64,000 bases of DNA from Candidatus Endonucleibacter bathymodioli. GTDB lineage: Bacteria; Pseudomonadota; Gammaproteobacteria; Pseudomonadales; Endozoicomonadaceae. Position 1 is the stretch's first letter. Each line of letters starts with the position of its first letter. The notes under the pieces were generated by a model. It searched no databases and was not told where the DNA came from. It saw nothing but the letters and a program-made list of their open reading frames with translations. Below, piece by piece: positions 18,309-26,747 of this stretch. Position numbers and translations under genes: made by a program. Where the stretch lies: NCBI GenBank assembly GCA_030674915.1, contig JASXSV010000012.1:39988-103987 (forward strand), written 5' to 3'.

Positions 18309-19390
18309 CGCGGATTTTAGTCATAAGTGCCCCTTAAAATTTATGCAGCTAACGCCATTTCACTATAAATCTCATCAGGTGTTTTAAAGTCTAACAGTTT
18401 TCTTGGTCTTTGGTTTAGTCGGTTTTGTATATCTAAAATTTCTTTGTCAGTGACATTATCCAAAGATTGGCTTTTGGGCAAATATTGTCTTATCAAACCA
18501 TTATGATTTTCATTCAAACCTCGTTCCCACGAGGAGTAAGGGTGAGCAAAATAGGTATCTACGTTAAGCTTTTTCTTGATTTTTTCATGAAAGGCGAACT
18601 CCTTTCCGTTATCAAATGTGATCGTGAGTAAGTCTGATTGGTAAGGCTTGAGCATCGTTATAATTGCTTTCGTCACCACGTCAGCGTGCTTTGAAGGAAC
18701 ACGTTTTACCAAATTTAATTTACTCACTCTTTCCGTTAATGTAACCAGTACACCCTTGTGTCTTTTGCCAATTACAGTGTCTGCTTCCCAATCGCCTAAA
18801 CGTATTTTTTGATCCACAATTCCAGGTCGATCATCAATGCTAACACGGTTTCGGATCTGGCCTCGTGCATCGGGCTTTCTTGTTCTTTGCTTATACTTCT
18901 TGTGCCGAAGATGTTGATACAAGCAACCACCCCCAGCTTTGTCCTCTCGAATAAACTGGTAAATCGTAGCGGGACATACAGAAGGTTGATTATCTCGTTT
19001 AAGGCGTCCTTGTATTTGCTCAGGGCTCCACTGCTTACTTAGTCTGTCAGTAATTTTATCTTTCAGTTCAGCTACCATCTTGGTCGCTTTTGGTTTCTGT
19101 TGATGACGTTCCTGCGCAAAATTATGTGCTTGCTTCGGGCGATAACCTCTAGCCCCTGTATTTCTAGCCAACTCTCTTTTAACGGTACTCAAATCACGCC
19201 TTAAGTCTTGGGCGATAATTTCATTTGAAACTCCTGCTTTTTTCTCTGACCAAATCTGGTATCTTTCTTCTTGAGTCAGGTGGGTATAACGCTTATTCAT
19301 AAGTGGTCTCACATTGGTTTTTGGTAGAACCGTGAGTGTACCCTCTGGCTCAACTTTTTCAATATGGCGCACTTATGACTGAAATCCGCG
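18309..19390 (-). mobile_element. Complete IS30-family insertion sequence
   Basis: A 1082-bp element bounded by 22-bp terminal inverted repeats (CGCGGATTTtAGTCATAAG at the left, its complement with one mismatch at the right; 21 of 22 match). It is flanked by AAT on both sides (18306-18308 and 19391-19393), consistent with the 2-3 bp target duplication of IS30 elements. The single transposase gene inside is intact, so the copy may still be active. Position between two unrelated genes suggests a recent, harmless insertion. Confidence 0.93.
18341..19300 (-). CDS. IS30-family transposase
   Basis: A 319-residue DDE transposase. The N-terminus (MNKRYTHLTQEERYQIW) and the helix-turn-helix (LRRDLSTVKRELARN) are typical of IS30. 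Catalytic residues are visible: D in GDWEADTVIGKRHKG, D in ITFDNGKEFAFHE, and E in ERGLNENHNGLIRQYLPK. The frame can be extended to an ATG at 19372, but that codon lies in the terminal repeat and ATG 19300 fits the family start. No frameshift or internal stop is present. Confidence 0.95.
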   Translation of the reverse strand: MNKRYTHLTQEERYQIWSEKKAGVSNEIIAQDLRRDLSTVKRELARNTGARGYRPKQAHNFAQERHQQKPKATKMVAELKDKITDRLSKQWSPEQIQGRLKRDNQPSVCPATIYQFIREDKAGGGCLYQHLRHKKYKQRTRKPDARGQIRNRVSIDDRPGIVDQKIRLGDWEADTVIGKRHKGVLVTLTERVSKLNLVKRVPSKHADVVTKAIITMLKPYQSDLLTITFDNGKEFAFHEKIKKKLNVDTYFAHPYSSWERGLNENHNGLIRQYLPKSQSLDNVTDKEILDIQNRLNQRPRKLLDFKTPDEIYSEMALAA

Positions 19391-19508
19391 AATGGTTATA
19401 TACGGTAAGAATGTTATTATCTCTTTTATTAAAAGGTTATACGTTTTTGGGAGGTGTGTAATAATGGTTAGAAGATATAAAGAATACAATTAGGCGAAGA
19501 ATTTCTCG

Positions 19509-19530
19509 TTCCCACTCTGCTGCGTGGGAA
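19509..19530. repeat. CCCAC palindromic hairpin, copy 1
   Basis: TTCCCAC and GTGGGAA, separated by eight bases, form a short hairpin just after CTCG. A close relative lies at 20113-20134, on the other side of the small lipoprotein gene. Hairpins of this CTCGTTCCCACGC type are widely dispersed in proteobacterial genomes (general knowledge). Their function is not established from this sequence. Confidence 0.7.
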
Positions 19531-19554
19531 TGAATCCTAGAGTCAGCGGAAATA

Positions 19555-19630
19555 GTCTTACAACATCAACCCGACCATTTTATACGTCGCTTCGTTCTGT
19601 ATAAAACGGCTGGTTAACTCAAGCGTTAGG
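19555..19630 (+). repeat. Possible integron attC (59-be-like) recombination site
   Basis: An imperfect palindrome of about 76 bp ending in TTAACTCAAGCGTTAGG, very close to the right end of known attC sites with the GTTAGG core. The left end is GTCTTACAAC, a rough inverse core. The centre has an 8-bp perfect stem (TTTTATAC / GTATAAAA) around a loop. A small lipoprotein gene follows in the same orientation 51 bp later, as in a cassette. No integron integrase is in this window and no second attC is obvious after the gene, so it may be a relic. Confidence 0.55.
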
Positions 19631-19681
19631 TGAATATCACCCGTCATTTAACATATAACTCGTGGATTACAAGGATAACAA

Positions 19682-20038
19682 ATGAAAAACATTACAAAAA
19701 TATTCGTATTCGGATTGGCAATAAGTTTGCTTGCAGCTTGCGGTGAACCCGAACTAGGTACATACTCTTATAAAACACTAGATACATCCTCTGAGGAAAC
19801 AAAGGAAACATCATTTCAAGAAATCATGGATGAATTATCACCAGAAAAACAGAGAGAGTTTCAAAAAGCACTTGCTGGAATTGTGGTGTTTTCTATAATG
19901 TCATCTCATGGTAGTGATGTGTCAGAAGATGAGGCACAAGCCAAGATGAATAAAAAAATAAATGGAAAAACAGCTAAAGAGATTGTCATCATGGCTGATG
20001 AAATGAAAGAGAAAATGAAAAATAATAGTAAAAAATAA
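19682..20038 (+). CDS. Small lipoprotein of unknown function (cassette-like)
   Basis: A 118-residue protein with a lipoprotein signal peptide (IFVFGLAISLLAACGEP, Cys at residue 20). The mature part is helical and charged. It contains ELSPEKQREFQKALAGI, a motif I associate with small uncharacterised lipoproteins of marine gammaproteobacteria, followed by a second segment with AKMNKKINGKTAKEIVIMAD. ATG 19682 has AGGA at a good distance. The gene follows the attC-like site and is bracketed by two CCCAC hairpins, which suggests it travelled as a small module. No function can be assigned. Confidence 0.75.
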   Translation: MKNITKIFVFGLAISLLAACGEPELGTYSYKTLDTSSEETKETSFQEIMDELSPEKQREFQKALAGIVVFSIMSSHGSDVSEDEAQAKMNKKINGKTAKEIVIMADEMKEKMKNNSKK

Positions 20039-20112
20039 AATATTTCAAGTAAAGCATCTCAGATGTTTATGTAGATAAAGCTAAAAAATCTAGTTTCGCA
20101 ATGGCTTCCTCG

Positions 20113-20134
20113 CTCCCACGCCCCAGCGTGGGAG
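20113..20134. repeat. CCCAC palindromic hairpin, copy 2
   Basis: A perfect 9-bp stem, CTCCCACGC / GCGTGGGAG, with a 4-base loop, preceded by TCCTCG. It lies 75 bp after the small lipoprotein gene and mirrors the hairpin at 19509-19530. Confidence 0.75.
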
Positions 20135-20151
20135 TGCATACGGAGCTAAAC

Positions 20152-20210
20152 TATGAACAGCTTACTCTCAAATCAATTCCAAATGTGTCGGTTTTTGTTG
20201 AAATCTAGGT
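20152..20210. repeat. Dispersed repeat R, copy 1
   Basis: About 58 bp beginning TATGAACAGCTTACTC, with an exact internal block TCTCAAATCAATTCCAA, recurs at about 43230-43288. The two copies share most bases over their length. Both lie in intergenic DNA and could be the end of an unidentified mobile element. Confidence 0.7.
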
Positions 20211-20241
20211 TATTCCCGCACCATATACTATTGAGGTAACA

Positions 20242-20250
20242 GGGGGGGGG
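20242..20250. repeat. G9 homopolymer tract
   Basis: Nine consecutive G bases, about 115 bp upstream of the VOC-domain gene. Tracts of this length often vary in length by slippage. It lies outside the coding region, so any effect would be on transcription of 20367-21131. Confidence 0.8.
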
Positions 20251-20366
20251 TTGGAGCTTTTTCGCCAATGGTGAGGCCGGTAGGCATTCCCAAACAGAAG
20301 AGTTAACAAATTTTGGAAAATATAATTTACAAGCTTTAAGAATACATTTTTAGTGGTGCAAAAGCT

Positions 20367-21131
20367 ATGAATAAGATAACAAAGCAGCATTTTAAGGTTA
20401 ATGATTTTGAAGGACTTAAAGAATTTTATGTCGATATTCTAGGAATGCAAAACTTTTCAATAAATGGGACTATGATTTTTGGGTTCACTAAAAATAGTTG
20501 CTTCCTTCATTTTCACAAAGTACCTGTAAAACCTTATGCGTCTACGTCAAATGATTTTTATTGGAAGATTGGAGTTACATTAAAAAATCTTGATGTGGCA
20601 GTAGATTATCTTCGTGACAAGAATATAGTTATTTCTTCTCCTGTTCAATTTAAAGAAATTGGATACATGAGTAAAGTGATTGATCCAAAAGGCTTTGTCA
20701 TTGAGTTACTTCAGCAAGGTTTTGTGGGATATGAAGAAAAAATATCTGAAAATGTTCATCCAATAGGCTCTCAAGGTACGCTTTCACATATCACGCTTAG
20801 AATTCATGATTTGGTAAAAGCACAAACTTATTTTGAACAACGATGTAATATGCGATTAATGTCCATTCAACCGGTTGAGGAACTTGAGTTTTGTTTATAT
20901 TTTTATAGTTTTTCTAATGAGGATTTGCCGCATGAAAATTTAAAATCAGTGAAAAACAGGCAGTGGCTATGGAGAAGGCCATATACTTTTATAGAGTTAC
21001 AACATATACAAATACCCACAGTAATATTGCATAAAACTCCTTTTGATATGGCTGGGTTTGATGGGTTTTCTTATGGTGATACTATTGAGGAATACGTGTC
21101 GTGTTCCAGTCTTATTGATGAAATATTATAA
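20367..21131 (+). CDS. Two-domain VOC (glyoxalase/dioxygenase-fold) protein
   Basis: A 254-residue protein with two vicinal-oxygen-chelate modules, about residues 3-125 and 135-235. The first has the typical opening (FKVNDFEGLKEFYVDILGMQ) and end (VIDPKGFVIELLQQ). The second begins LSHITLRIHDLVKAQTYFEQ and ends with FIELQHIQ. The order of metal-ligand positions (His, Glu) is broadly present, but the substrate cannot be read from the sequence. Possible roles are extradiol cleavage, glyoxalase or resistance. The ribosome-binding site is weak and a G9 tract lies upstream. Confidence 0.8.
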   Translation: MNKITKQHFKVNDFEGLKEFYVDILGMQNFSINGTMIFGFTKNSCFLHFHKVPVKPYASTSNDFYWKIGVTLKNLDVAVDYLRDKNIVISSPVQFKEIGYMSKVIDPKGFVIELLQQGFVGYEEKISENVHPIGSQGTLSHITLRIHDLVKAQTYFEQRCNMRLMSIQPVEELEFCLYFYSFSNEDLPHENLKSVKNRQWLWRRPYTFIELQHIQIPTVILHKTPFDMAGFDGFSYGDTIEEYVSCSSLIDEIL

Positions 21132-21288
21132 AAGCCATAACGAATTTGTGCATAGGTCTAGCTAACTCAGTGGTCGATTTCTAGATAGTGTGATCAGGTG
21201 GGTTGTAGGAGCATTGATATGGAAGCATACAAGTATGTTATTTTGGTAGTTCAATCTTTTATAATAAATTCATTTTAAGGAGTTGATT

Positions 21289-21882
21289 TTGAAAAATTTA
21301 TTTTTCCAACAGCAGTGGAATTGGATTGCCAGTGGCTTAGCATTAGGAATTGCATTTTTACTTGCCGTTGTATTGGTGAAACCTATTGGGATATCTACTC
21401 AATTTGTGATTTTAGATGCCATTATTTGGGATTCAATTTATGATAATATAATTGTGGAAGATACCAATTCCAACAGCGGTTACTCTAGTCCTAATGCGTA
21501 CTTGAATAAAAGTGGTGGTAAATATGCTAAAGATGCGGCGGAGCCACTGAACTATTCTTTTATATTTGTTCTGGCGATGTTACTAGGTGGATTTATCGCG
21601 AGCAAAATGCAGCATGGCAGAGATAAGGGCAATGACCTTGTTATGCCTGTCGTTTGGAAAGAACGGTTTGGTGGCTCAACGTGGAAAAGGCATCTTGCAT
21701 CTTTTGTTGGTGGTGTCTTGGTGTTAATAGGTGCTCGTTTAGCTGGAGGTTGTACAAGCGGACATATGATGAGTGGAATAATGCAGACCTCCGTCAGTGG
21801 CTATTTATTTGCTATGGGCGCTTTTGCTACGGCTATACCTACGGCTTTCTTAATGTATAAATATAAAGGAGATAAAAAATGA
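21289..21882 (+). CDS. YeeE/YedE-family membrane transporter, N-terminal half protein
   Basis: A 197-residue inner-membrane protein with four to five hydrophobic segments. It carries the family motif ARLAGGCTSGHMMSG, whose Cys is implicated in thiosulfate or sulfur passage in YeeE. TTG 21289 is chosen because AAGGAG lies six bases upstream; another TTG at 21283 is too close to it. The stop overlaps the start of the next gene (ATGA). The two short proteins together correspond to one full YeeE/YedE transporter. Role: probable import of thiosulfate or another sulfur compound (inference from family). Confidence 0.88.
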   Translation: MKNLFFQQQWNWIASGLALGIAFLLAVVLVKPIGISTQFVILDAIIWDSIYDNIIVEDTNSNSGYSSPNAYLNKSGGKYAKDAAEPLNYSFIFVLAMLLGGFIASKMQHGRDKGNDLVMPVVWKERFGGSTWKRHLASFVGGVLVLIGARLAGGCTSGHMMSGIMQTSVSGYLFAMGAFATAIPTAFLMYKYKGDKK

Positions 21883-22439
21883 ATATCTTTTTAGCAGTTA
21901 TTTTAGGGTTACTATTTGGGTTTGTATTGCAGAAGGCCGGGGCTGCAAATCCTCAAAAAATAATAAATATGCTGCGACTAAAAGATTTGCATTTGATGAA
22001 ATCTATACTTTTAGGCATTGGTGTAAGTAGCTTAATGCTCTTTTTATTGCTATCTATTGGTATTATTGATAGCTCACACCTTAGTGTAAAATCATCGTAT
22101 GTAGGAGTGATTGTTGGGGGAGGAGTGTTGGGCATTGGTTGGGCGATTGCTGGATTCTGCCCAGGTACAGGGATAGTTGCGGCAGGTGCTAAGAGAAAGG
22201 ACGCTTTATCATTTATTACAGGTGGTCTGATAGGTGCTTTTGTTTATATGTTATTCTATGAATCTTTATTAGGTATGTTTTTATTTGATAAACTTGGCGG
22301 TAACGCAACCTTAGCCATAACAGGAAATGAAGAATTCTCAGTTCTTTTGCCTAATTTCCCTGGAATTCTTGTAGCGGGTATTATTGCAGTTATATTGATT
22401 GTTATTGCTTGGAAGCTTCCCAGTAAAGAGCAAAAATAG
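21879..22439 (+). CDS. DUF6691/YeeE-family membrane protein, second half
   Basis: A 186-residue inner-membrane protein with about five hydrophobic helices (IFLAVILGLLFGFVL, SLMLFLLLSIGII). It carries a second Cys motif, WAIAGFCPGTGIVAAG, typical of the partner of split YeeE/YedE transporters. AAGGAG precedes the ATG, and the start overlaps the upstream partner by 4 bp, so translation is coupled. Expected to form a complex with 21289-21882 for sulfur-compound transport. Confidence 0.88.
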   Translation: MNIFLAVILGLLFGFVLQKAGAANPQKIINMLRLKDLHLMKSILLGIGVSSLMLFLLLSIGIIDSSHLSVKSSYVGVIVGGGVLGIGWAIAGFCPGTGIVAAGAKRKDALSFITGGLIGAFVYMLFYESLLGMFLFDKLGGNATLAITGNEEFSVLLPNFPGILVAGIIAVILIVIAWKLPSKEQK

Positions 22440-22462
22440 ATACAAGGCTAGGAAGAAACTTT

Positions 22463-23281
22463 ATGCCAAATATTATTATTAATAATCAAACGCTGCACTA
22501 TCTTGATCAAGGTAAGGGTCCTGTATTATTGTTTGGTCACAGTTATTTGTGGAGCAGCAGTATGTGGAAACAACAAATAACTGAATTTAGTAAGGAGTAT
22601 CGTTGTATTGCGCCTGATTTATGGGGGCATGGCAGTTCTGGCGCTCTAAATGAAATACCCTCAATACAGTCTCTGGCAGACGATCACTGGGCATTGCTTC
22701 AGGCGCTAAAGATTGAAAGATGTAGTCTGATTGGATTGTCAGTTGGTGGGATGTGGGGAGTACAATTAGCACTTGATCACCCACGTGAGATTGAAAAATT
22801 AGTGATTATGGATAGTTTCGTAGGTGTTGAAGCTTCTGGAGCACAGCAGCGGTATCTACAAATGTTGGACATAGTTGAGCAAGCTAATTCTATACCTCTA
22901 CCATTAATTCAACAACTTATCCCAATGTTTCTTTCTGGAATCACCCTAGACAGTCAGCCATCCATTGCAGAAGCTTTCAGACAATCACTTATATCTTTAC
23001 CAACAGAGAATATTCAAACCATTATTTCTATTGGTCGCTGTATCTTTAAGCGAAAAGATCGCATGGAGGTGTTGTCAGAGCTTAAAATGCCAGTACTTGT
23101 GCTTGTTGGAGAATTAGATCAACCTCGCCCTCCTCATGAGTCAAAGCAAATGGCACATGTAATAGAAAATGCAGAGTTTAACATTATTGCTAAGGCTGGA
23201 CATATATCTGCATTGGAACAACCTAATGCAGTTAACAAACTATTACGTGCTTTTTTAGCTCTTTCATATAACATTAAGTGA
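22463..23281 (+). CDS. Alpha/beta-fold hydrolase
   Basis: A 272-residue cytosolic hydrolase. It has the oxyanion region (LLFGHSYLWSS), the nucleophile elbow (LIGLSVGGMWG, Ser), the acid (VLVGELDQPRP) and the catalytic His (IAKAGHISALEQP), so the triad is complete. A good AGGAAG lies before the ATG. It begins 23 bp after the DUF6691 gene and is probably in the same operon. The substrate is unknown; the length and motifs fit esterases or haloperoxidase-like hydrolases. Confidence 0.9.
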   Translation: MPNIIINNQTLHYLDQGKGPVLLFGHSYLWSSSMWKQQITEFSKEYRCIAPDLWGHGSSGALNEIPSIQSLADDHWALLQALKIERCSLIGLSVGGMWGVQLALDHPREIEKLVIMDSFVGVEASGAQQRYLQMLDIVEQANSIPLPLIQQLIPMFLSGITLDSQPSIAEAFRQSLISLPTENIQTIISIGRCIFKRKDRMEVLSELKMPVLVLVGELDQPRPPHESKQMAHVIENAEFNIIAKAGHISALEQPNAVNKLLRAFLALSYNIK

Positions 23282-23530
23282 GATTTCACATTATCTTTAA
23301 GATATTTCTAACAAAGCATCGTCTATTTCAGATAAATTAATTATGACCAGTAATACCAAACATTATATATAAGTATACCTTCTAAACTAGCAAGCTATCT
23401 GGTAAAGCGCCAACATCCAATGACTGTCGCTGTTTACTATGCCTTCATATAACCAAACCCAAGCTTCCGGACAACTACCGATATCGGTTCTAAAGAAAAT
23501 GCAAAAATATGGCGCTACAGGGGCACGCAA

Positions 23531-23953
23531 TTGAAAGAAATTAATTTTTATAGGTTTTCTTTATTAATTCCCATAGTAGTCCCGGCCATATCAATTGTAT
23601 TCTTCACAATGAATATAAAGTATGCATTTCTAGCTTTTATTGCTTTATCTCTTGTAATAGGAGGTATTCCATATATCATTTTAGCATCTTTTCTTTTCTG
23701 GGCTAGTTACAGCACAACAATCGTACGTTTCAAGTTTTTATTAAAGATATCCCCTTTAATCCTAGTCGTATGTTTATTTCTTGCACTCTTCTTATATTTT
23801 GTTATAGGAACAGGAACTTTATCAGAAGCTTTTGGTGTGTGGGTTCTTCTGTCTGGTTGTATATTGATATTTGGTTATTCTTATGTATTGCTAATATTCG
23901 GTGTTGCTCGACTAGTATTAATATTTGGATGGGTTAAGCCCAACAGAGCGTAG
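23531..23953 (+). CDS. Small four-helix membrane protein of unknown function
   Basis: A 140-residue hydrophobic protein with about four membrane segments (FSLLIPIVVPAISIVFF, FIALSLVIGGIPYIILAS, ISPLILVVCLFLALF, LLSGCILIFGYSYVLLIF). The start is TTG at 23531, with no strong ribosome-binding site. I recognise no family. It stands alone between two repeat-bearing gaps, which is a common setting for accessory genes. The codon pattern and length favour a real gene, but this is not certain. Confidence 0.6.
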   Translation: MKEINFYRFSLLIPIVVPAISIVFFTMNIKYAFLAFIALSLVIGGIPYIILASFLFWASYSTTIVRFKFLLKISPLILVVCLFLALFLYFVIGTGTLSEAFGVWVLLSGCILIFGYSYVLLIFGVARLVLIFGWVKPNRA

Positions 23954-24289
23954 TTAACAATATACTCGTAACCTAAAAGCCACGCAACATAACATATGTT
24001 ATTAACTAGAGTACTAGGTATATATCAGTTACCATATAAAAATATTTGATTTTGAGACTGCTTTTCTCCACGATCCTCGCACTAACTCCAACCACCTACT
24101 ACTCGTAGAATCAAACTTCGTTCGTGTATTTCAATGATAACGGTAGAGAAATGGATAACAACTCTTTAAGTGCCGAATTGCGAGAACCTGCGTTTTTTTA
24201 GGTTATACCAGCACTATACTACGCTAGTATGTGGTAGACTACGGTCCGGCGGTAGGTCAACTTTGCCGTTAGACTAAGGAGGAGATTTT
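23954..24289. other. Intergenic region with an inverted copy of the dispersed repeat
   Basis: About 335 bp without a gene. The central part (24072-24143) is a minus-strand copy of the dispersed intergenic repeat listed separately. The 3' end holds a strong AAGGAGGAG ribosome-binding site for the nucleotidase gene. Confidence 0.6.
24072..24143 (-). repeat. Dispersed intergenic repeat, copy J (minus)
   Basis: Read on the minus strand it gives ATCATTGAAATACACGAACG, then CTACGAGTAGTAGGTGGTTG and GAGTTAGTGCGAG. This follows the consensus order CATTGAAGATG, ACAAGCGAAC, CTACGAGGAGTAGG, GATTGGGGTGAGTGAGAGC seen in the other copies. Confidence 0.75.
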
Positions 24290-25231
24290 GTGGAATATCC
24301 AATCGATGAAAAGCTTGTTATCGGAGTTGCTTCTAGTGCATTATTTGATTTATCTGAGTCGGACAAAGTGTTTAAGGAGGGTGGTGAAGATAAATATAGG
24401 AAGTACCAACGAGAAAACATTGATAATACCTTAGAGAAAGGAGTTGCTTTTCCTTTTATAAAACGATTTCTTAGTTTGAATAATGTATTTGAAGACGAGC
24501 GACCTGTAGAAGTTGTTCTCTTATCAAAAAACGATCCCGATACTGGATTACGAGTTTTTCAATCTATTAATAAGCATAACTTAAATATATCTAGAGCGGC
24601 TTTTGTGACAGGTAATTCGCCTTATGAATTTATTCCAGCTTTTAATGTGTCTCTTTTCTTATCTGCAAATAAGAAAGATGTAGAGCAAGCAATAAAGGCT
24701 GGATATCCAGCTGGTTTTGTTATGCAGTCAAAAATCAATGATGATGATCACGATACAAAGCTTAAAATTGCATTTGATTTTGATGGTGTTATTGCAGACG
24801 ATGAGTCTGAGAAGGTTTATAAAAAATCAGATTTAACTGGTTTTATGGCATATGAAAAAGAAAATGTCCATATTCCACATAAGGAAGGGCCGCTTGGGGG
24901 GCTTTTTAAGAGGCTATCTTCATTGCAAGAGCTTGAAAGAAATAGAAAGTGTGGTAACAATTCGTATCAAAGAGTTATTAGAATATCTATAGTTACCGCT
25001 AGGGCAGCACCTGCGCACGAAAGAGTAGTAACTACACTAAACCAGTGGGGTGTGAGTGCTGACGATACTTTCTTTTTGGGTGGCATGAAGAAAAATAGGG
25101 TATTAGAAATTTTAAAGCCTCATATATTCTTTGATGACCAACTTAGTCATCTGAAAGTGTCTGATAGGGGTATTCCAATGGTTCACATACCGTTTGGTAT
25201 AGCTAATCATGCATCTGACAAGGCTCCTTAA
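24290..25231 (+). CDS. Cytosolic 5'-nucleotidase (NT5C1-type, HAD fold)
   Basis: A 313-residue protein resembling the 5'-nucleotidase family related to eukaryotic cytosolic NT5C1. The first part (LVIGVASSALFDLSES, PFIKRFLSLN, VVLLSKNDPDTGLRVFQSI) and the later HAD-like signature KIAFDFDGVIADDESEKVY are characteristic. ITVARA-type and DDQLSH segments (SIVTARAAPAHERV, IFFDDQLSHL) complete the catalytic core. Expected to dephosphorylate nucleoside monophosphates in the cytoplasm. The start is GTG at 24290, supported by AAGGAGGAG at the right spacing. The gene stands alone. Confidence 0.88.
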   Translation: MEYPIDEKLVIGVASSALFDLSESDKVFKEGGEDKYRKYQRENIDNTLEKGVAFPFIKRFLSLNNVFEDERPVEVVLLSKNDPDTGLRVFQSINKHNLNISRAAFVTGNSPYEFIPAFNVSLFLSANKKDVEQAIKAGYPAGFVMQSKINDDDHDTKLKIAFDFDGVIADDESEKVYKKSDLTGFMAYEKENVHIPHKEGPLGGLFKRLSSLQELERNRKCGNNSYQRVIRISIVTARAAPAHERVVTTLNQWGVSADDTFFLGGMKKNRVLEILKPHIFFDDQLSHLKVSDRGIPMVHIPFGIANHASDKAP

Positions 25232-25743
25232 CACATACAGGTTAAAAGTATTTTTTTGTTTGCGCCATTCCGCTGATCTGCTTTATACAGTTCCCATTGA
25301 AGATGTGGGCAGGAGACAAACGAACGAATCCCCATGAGTCTACTAAGTAGGTAATTGAGGTTAGTGATAGCAGCCAATAACCTGCACCCTTGAACGGGAG
25401 TGGGTATACATCATAGCCCAAGAATGTGATCCGCAAGCCAGTAACGACCAGTAAACTCATCCTCTCTGCTACATCTGCGAAACCAAATTTTTCTACCTTT
25501 AGATTTAAGCATATCTAGAAAATGGTCGATACCAAGAAGAAATGGGCAGGTCATGATGAACAGCTTTATAATCTACCTCCCAGAACAGCTGGCGAAAGAT
25601 ATCACATAGGATCCTTACAGTTTTTATTTTTGTTTTTGTAGACATATGATGGCATAAAATATCTTAAATGTCATACACTCCATTACCTAGGTATTATTGA
25701 TGGTCAGGCATTACTAGGCTCACATTCATAGGATTTATTTTTT
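25232..25743. other. Intergenic region with a plus-strand copy of the dispersed repeat
   Basis: About 510 bp without a supported gene. It contains repeat copy A (25286-25408). The rest shows no motif that I recognise. Confidence 0.55.
25286..25408 (+). repeat. Dispersed intergenic repeat, copy A (plus)
   Basis: One of the best copies. The order is CCCATTGAAGATGTGGG, AGGAGACAAACGAACGAATC, CCCATGAGTCTACTAAGTAG, then GTAATTGAGGTTAGTGATAG, CAGCCAATAACC, and an end CCTTGAACGGGAGTGGGTAT. It spans about 120 bp. Confidence 0.85.
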
Positions 25744-26469
25744 ATGTTTATAAAATCACAATATCTTATGGTGATTAGCTTTGTTTTTCTTGCAATTAGT
25801 TTCTGGCATCGAAACGAACTACCAAAACCAAGTGATATTCACCAAGACCTAGAAAATGCGCCTATTCAAAAGCCCATTAAACATGCAGAGTTTGCAGTAA
25901 AGGTAGGTGGCAAAGATTACTTTATTCAACCTTTATATGATTATGAAATTTACGGTATGGTAGTTTCATACAGAGTGCACGATGCTGATACTGGAGCGCA
26001 TTTACGTTCGGGAGATCATCTTAATGTTGCGGACTATTGTGTGGTGTGGAGCGATAGTGCATTTGAAGAAAACTTGAACAGCATATCATTCTGGAATCAA
26101 GAGTGGACTTGCAATGTGCATGTCCCAGACATGCGTGAAGTTTCCAGATTTGATTTTCATAAGCTTTCCAATAATCATCTAATAAGTGGAGATAGTAGTA
26201 TACGTGACAGTATTAGAGATGTTAAGATTGGTGATCAGATTAAAATTAAGGGCTGGCTATCTTCTTACCGATCATTACATGGATTTATGCGAGGAACCAG
26301 TACTACTAGAGAGGATACTGGCAGTACTGCGTGTGAAACAGTATATGTAAATGATATCCAGATTCTTAAGAAGCATACTAGTAATTGGCTAATATTGATG
26401 TATTTGAGTTTAGCGGTATTCTTAGCATCATTAGTGCGTTATTTTACCAAGCCTTTTAAATTAAATTGA
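25744..26469 (+). CDS. Membrane-anchored protein of unknown function, two terminal helices
   Basis: A 241-residue protein with one hydrophobic helix at each end (LMVISFVFLAISFW near residue 8 and WLILMYLSLAVFLASLVRYF near 217). The roughly 190-residue middle part is probably periplasmic. It includes conserved-looking segments (YEIYGMVVSY, GDHLNVADYCVVWSD, FWNQEWTC, LSNNHLI, IKIKGWLSSY). I recall similar uncharacterised proteins in other gammaproteobacteria, but no function is known to me. It has no operon partner. Confidence 0.75.
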   Translation: MFIKSQYLMVISFVFLAISFWHRNELPKPSDIHQDLENAPIQKPIKHAEFAVKVGGKDYFIQPLYDYEIYGMVVSYRVHDADTGAHLRSGDHLNVADYCVVWSDSAFEENLNSISFWNQEWTCNVHVPDMREVSRFDFHKLSNNHLISGDSSIRDSIRDVKIGDQIKIKGWLSSYRSLHGFMRGTSTTREDTGSTACETVYVNDIQILKKHTSNWLILMYLSLAVFLASLVRYFTKPFKLN

Positions 26470-26595
26470 TCTCCTTCAGAAGAAAAATAAAGGGTTACAA
26501 GGGCATCCATAAAACCGACTGATTAATATCAGGTCACCCGATGGTGTGAGCGTACTGACTATTCTTACTCGCTACAATCCCTATTACTGGTACGT

Positions 26596-26645
26596 TCACG
26601 TGGCTTCGCTTGTTTGTTGCCTAGCTAGAGCTTCAATGGCAATGG
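26596..26645 (-). repeat. Dispersed intergenic repeat, copy K (minus, partial)
   Basis: On the minus strand it gives TTGCCATTGAAGCTCTAGCT, AGGCAACAAACAAGCGAAG, matching the first 40-45 bp of the dispersed repeat. The rest of the unit is missing or too diverged. Confidence 0.55.
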
Positions 26646-26747
26646 CAAAGAGTATAGTTCCTAAAAGCATTGTTGTTCTAGAAATAGCAGCTGCTGAGAC
26701 TACACATCTTACTAAAGTTTAACGATAATACTCGGAGACAATACCCC

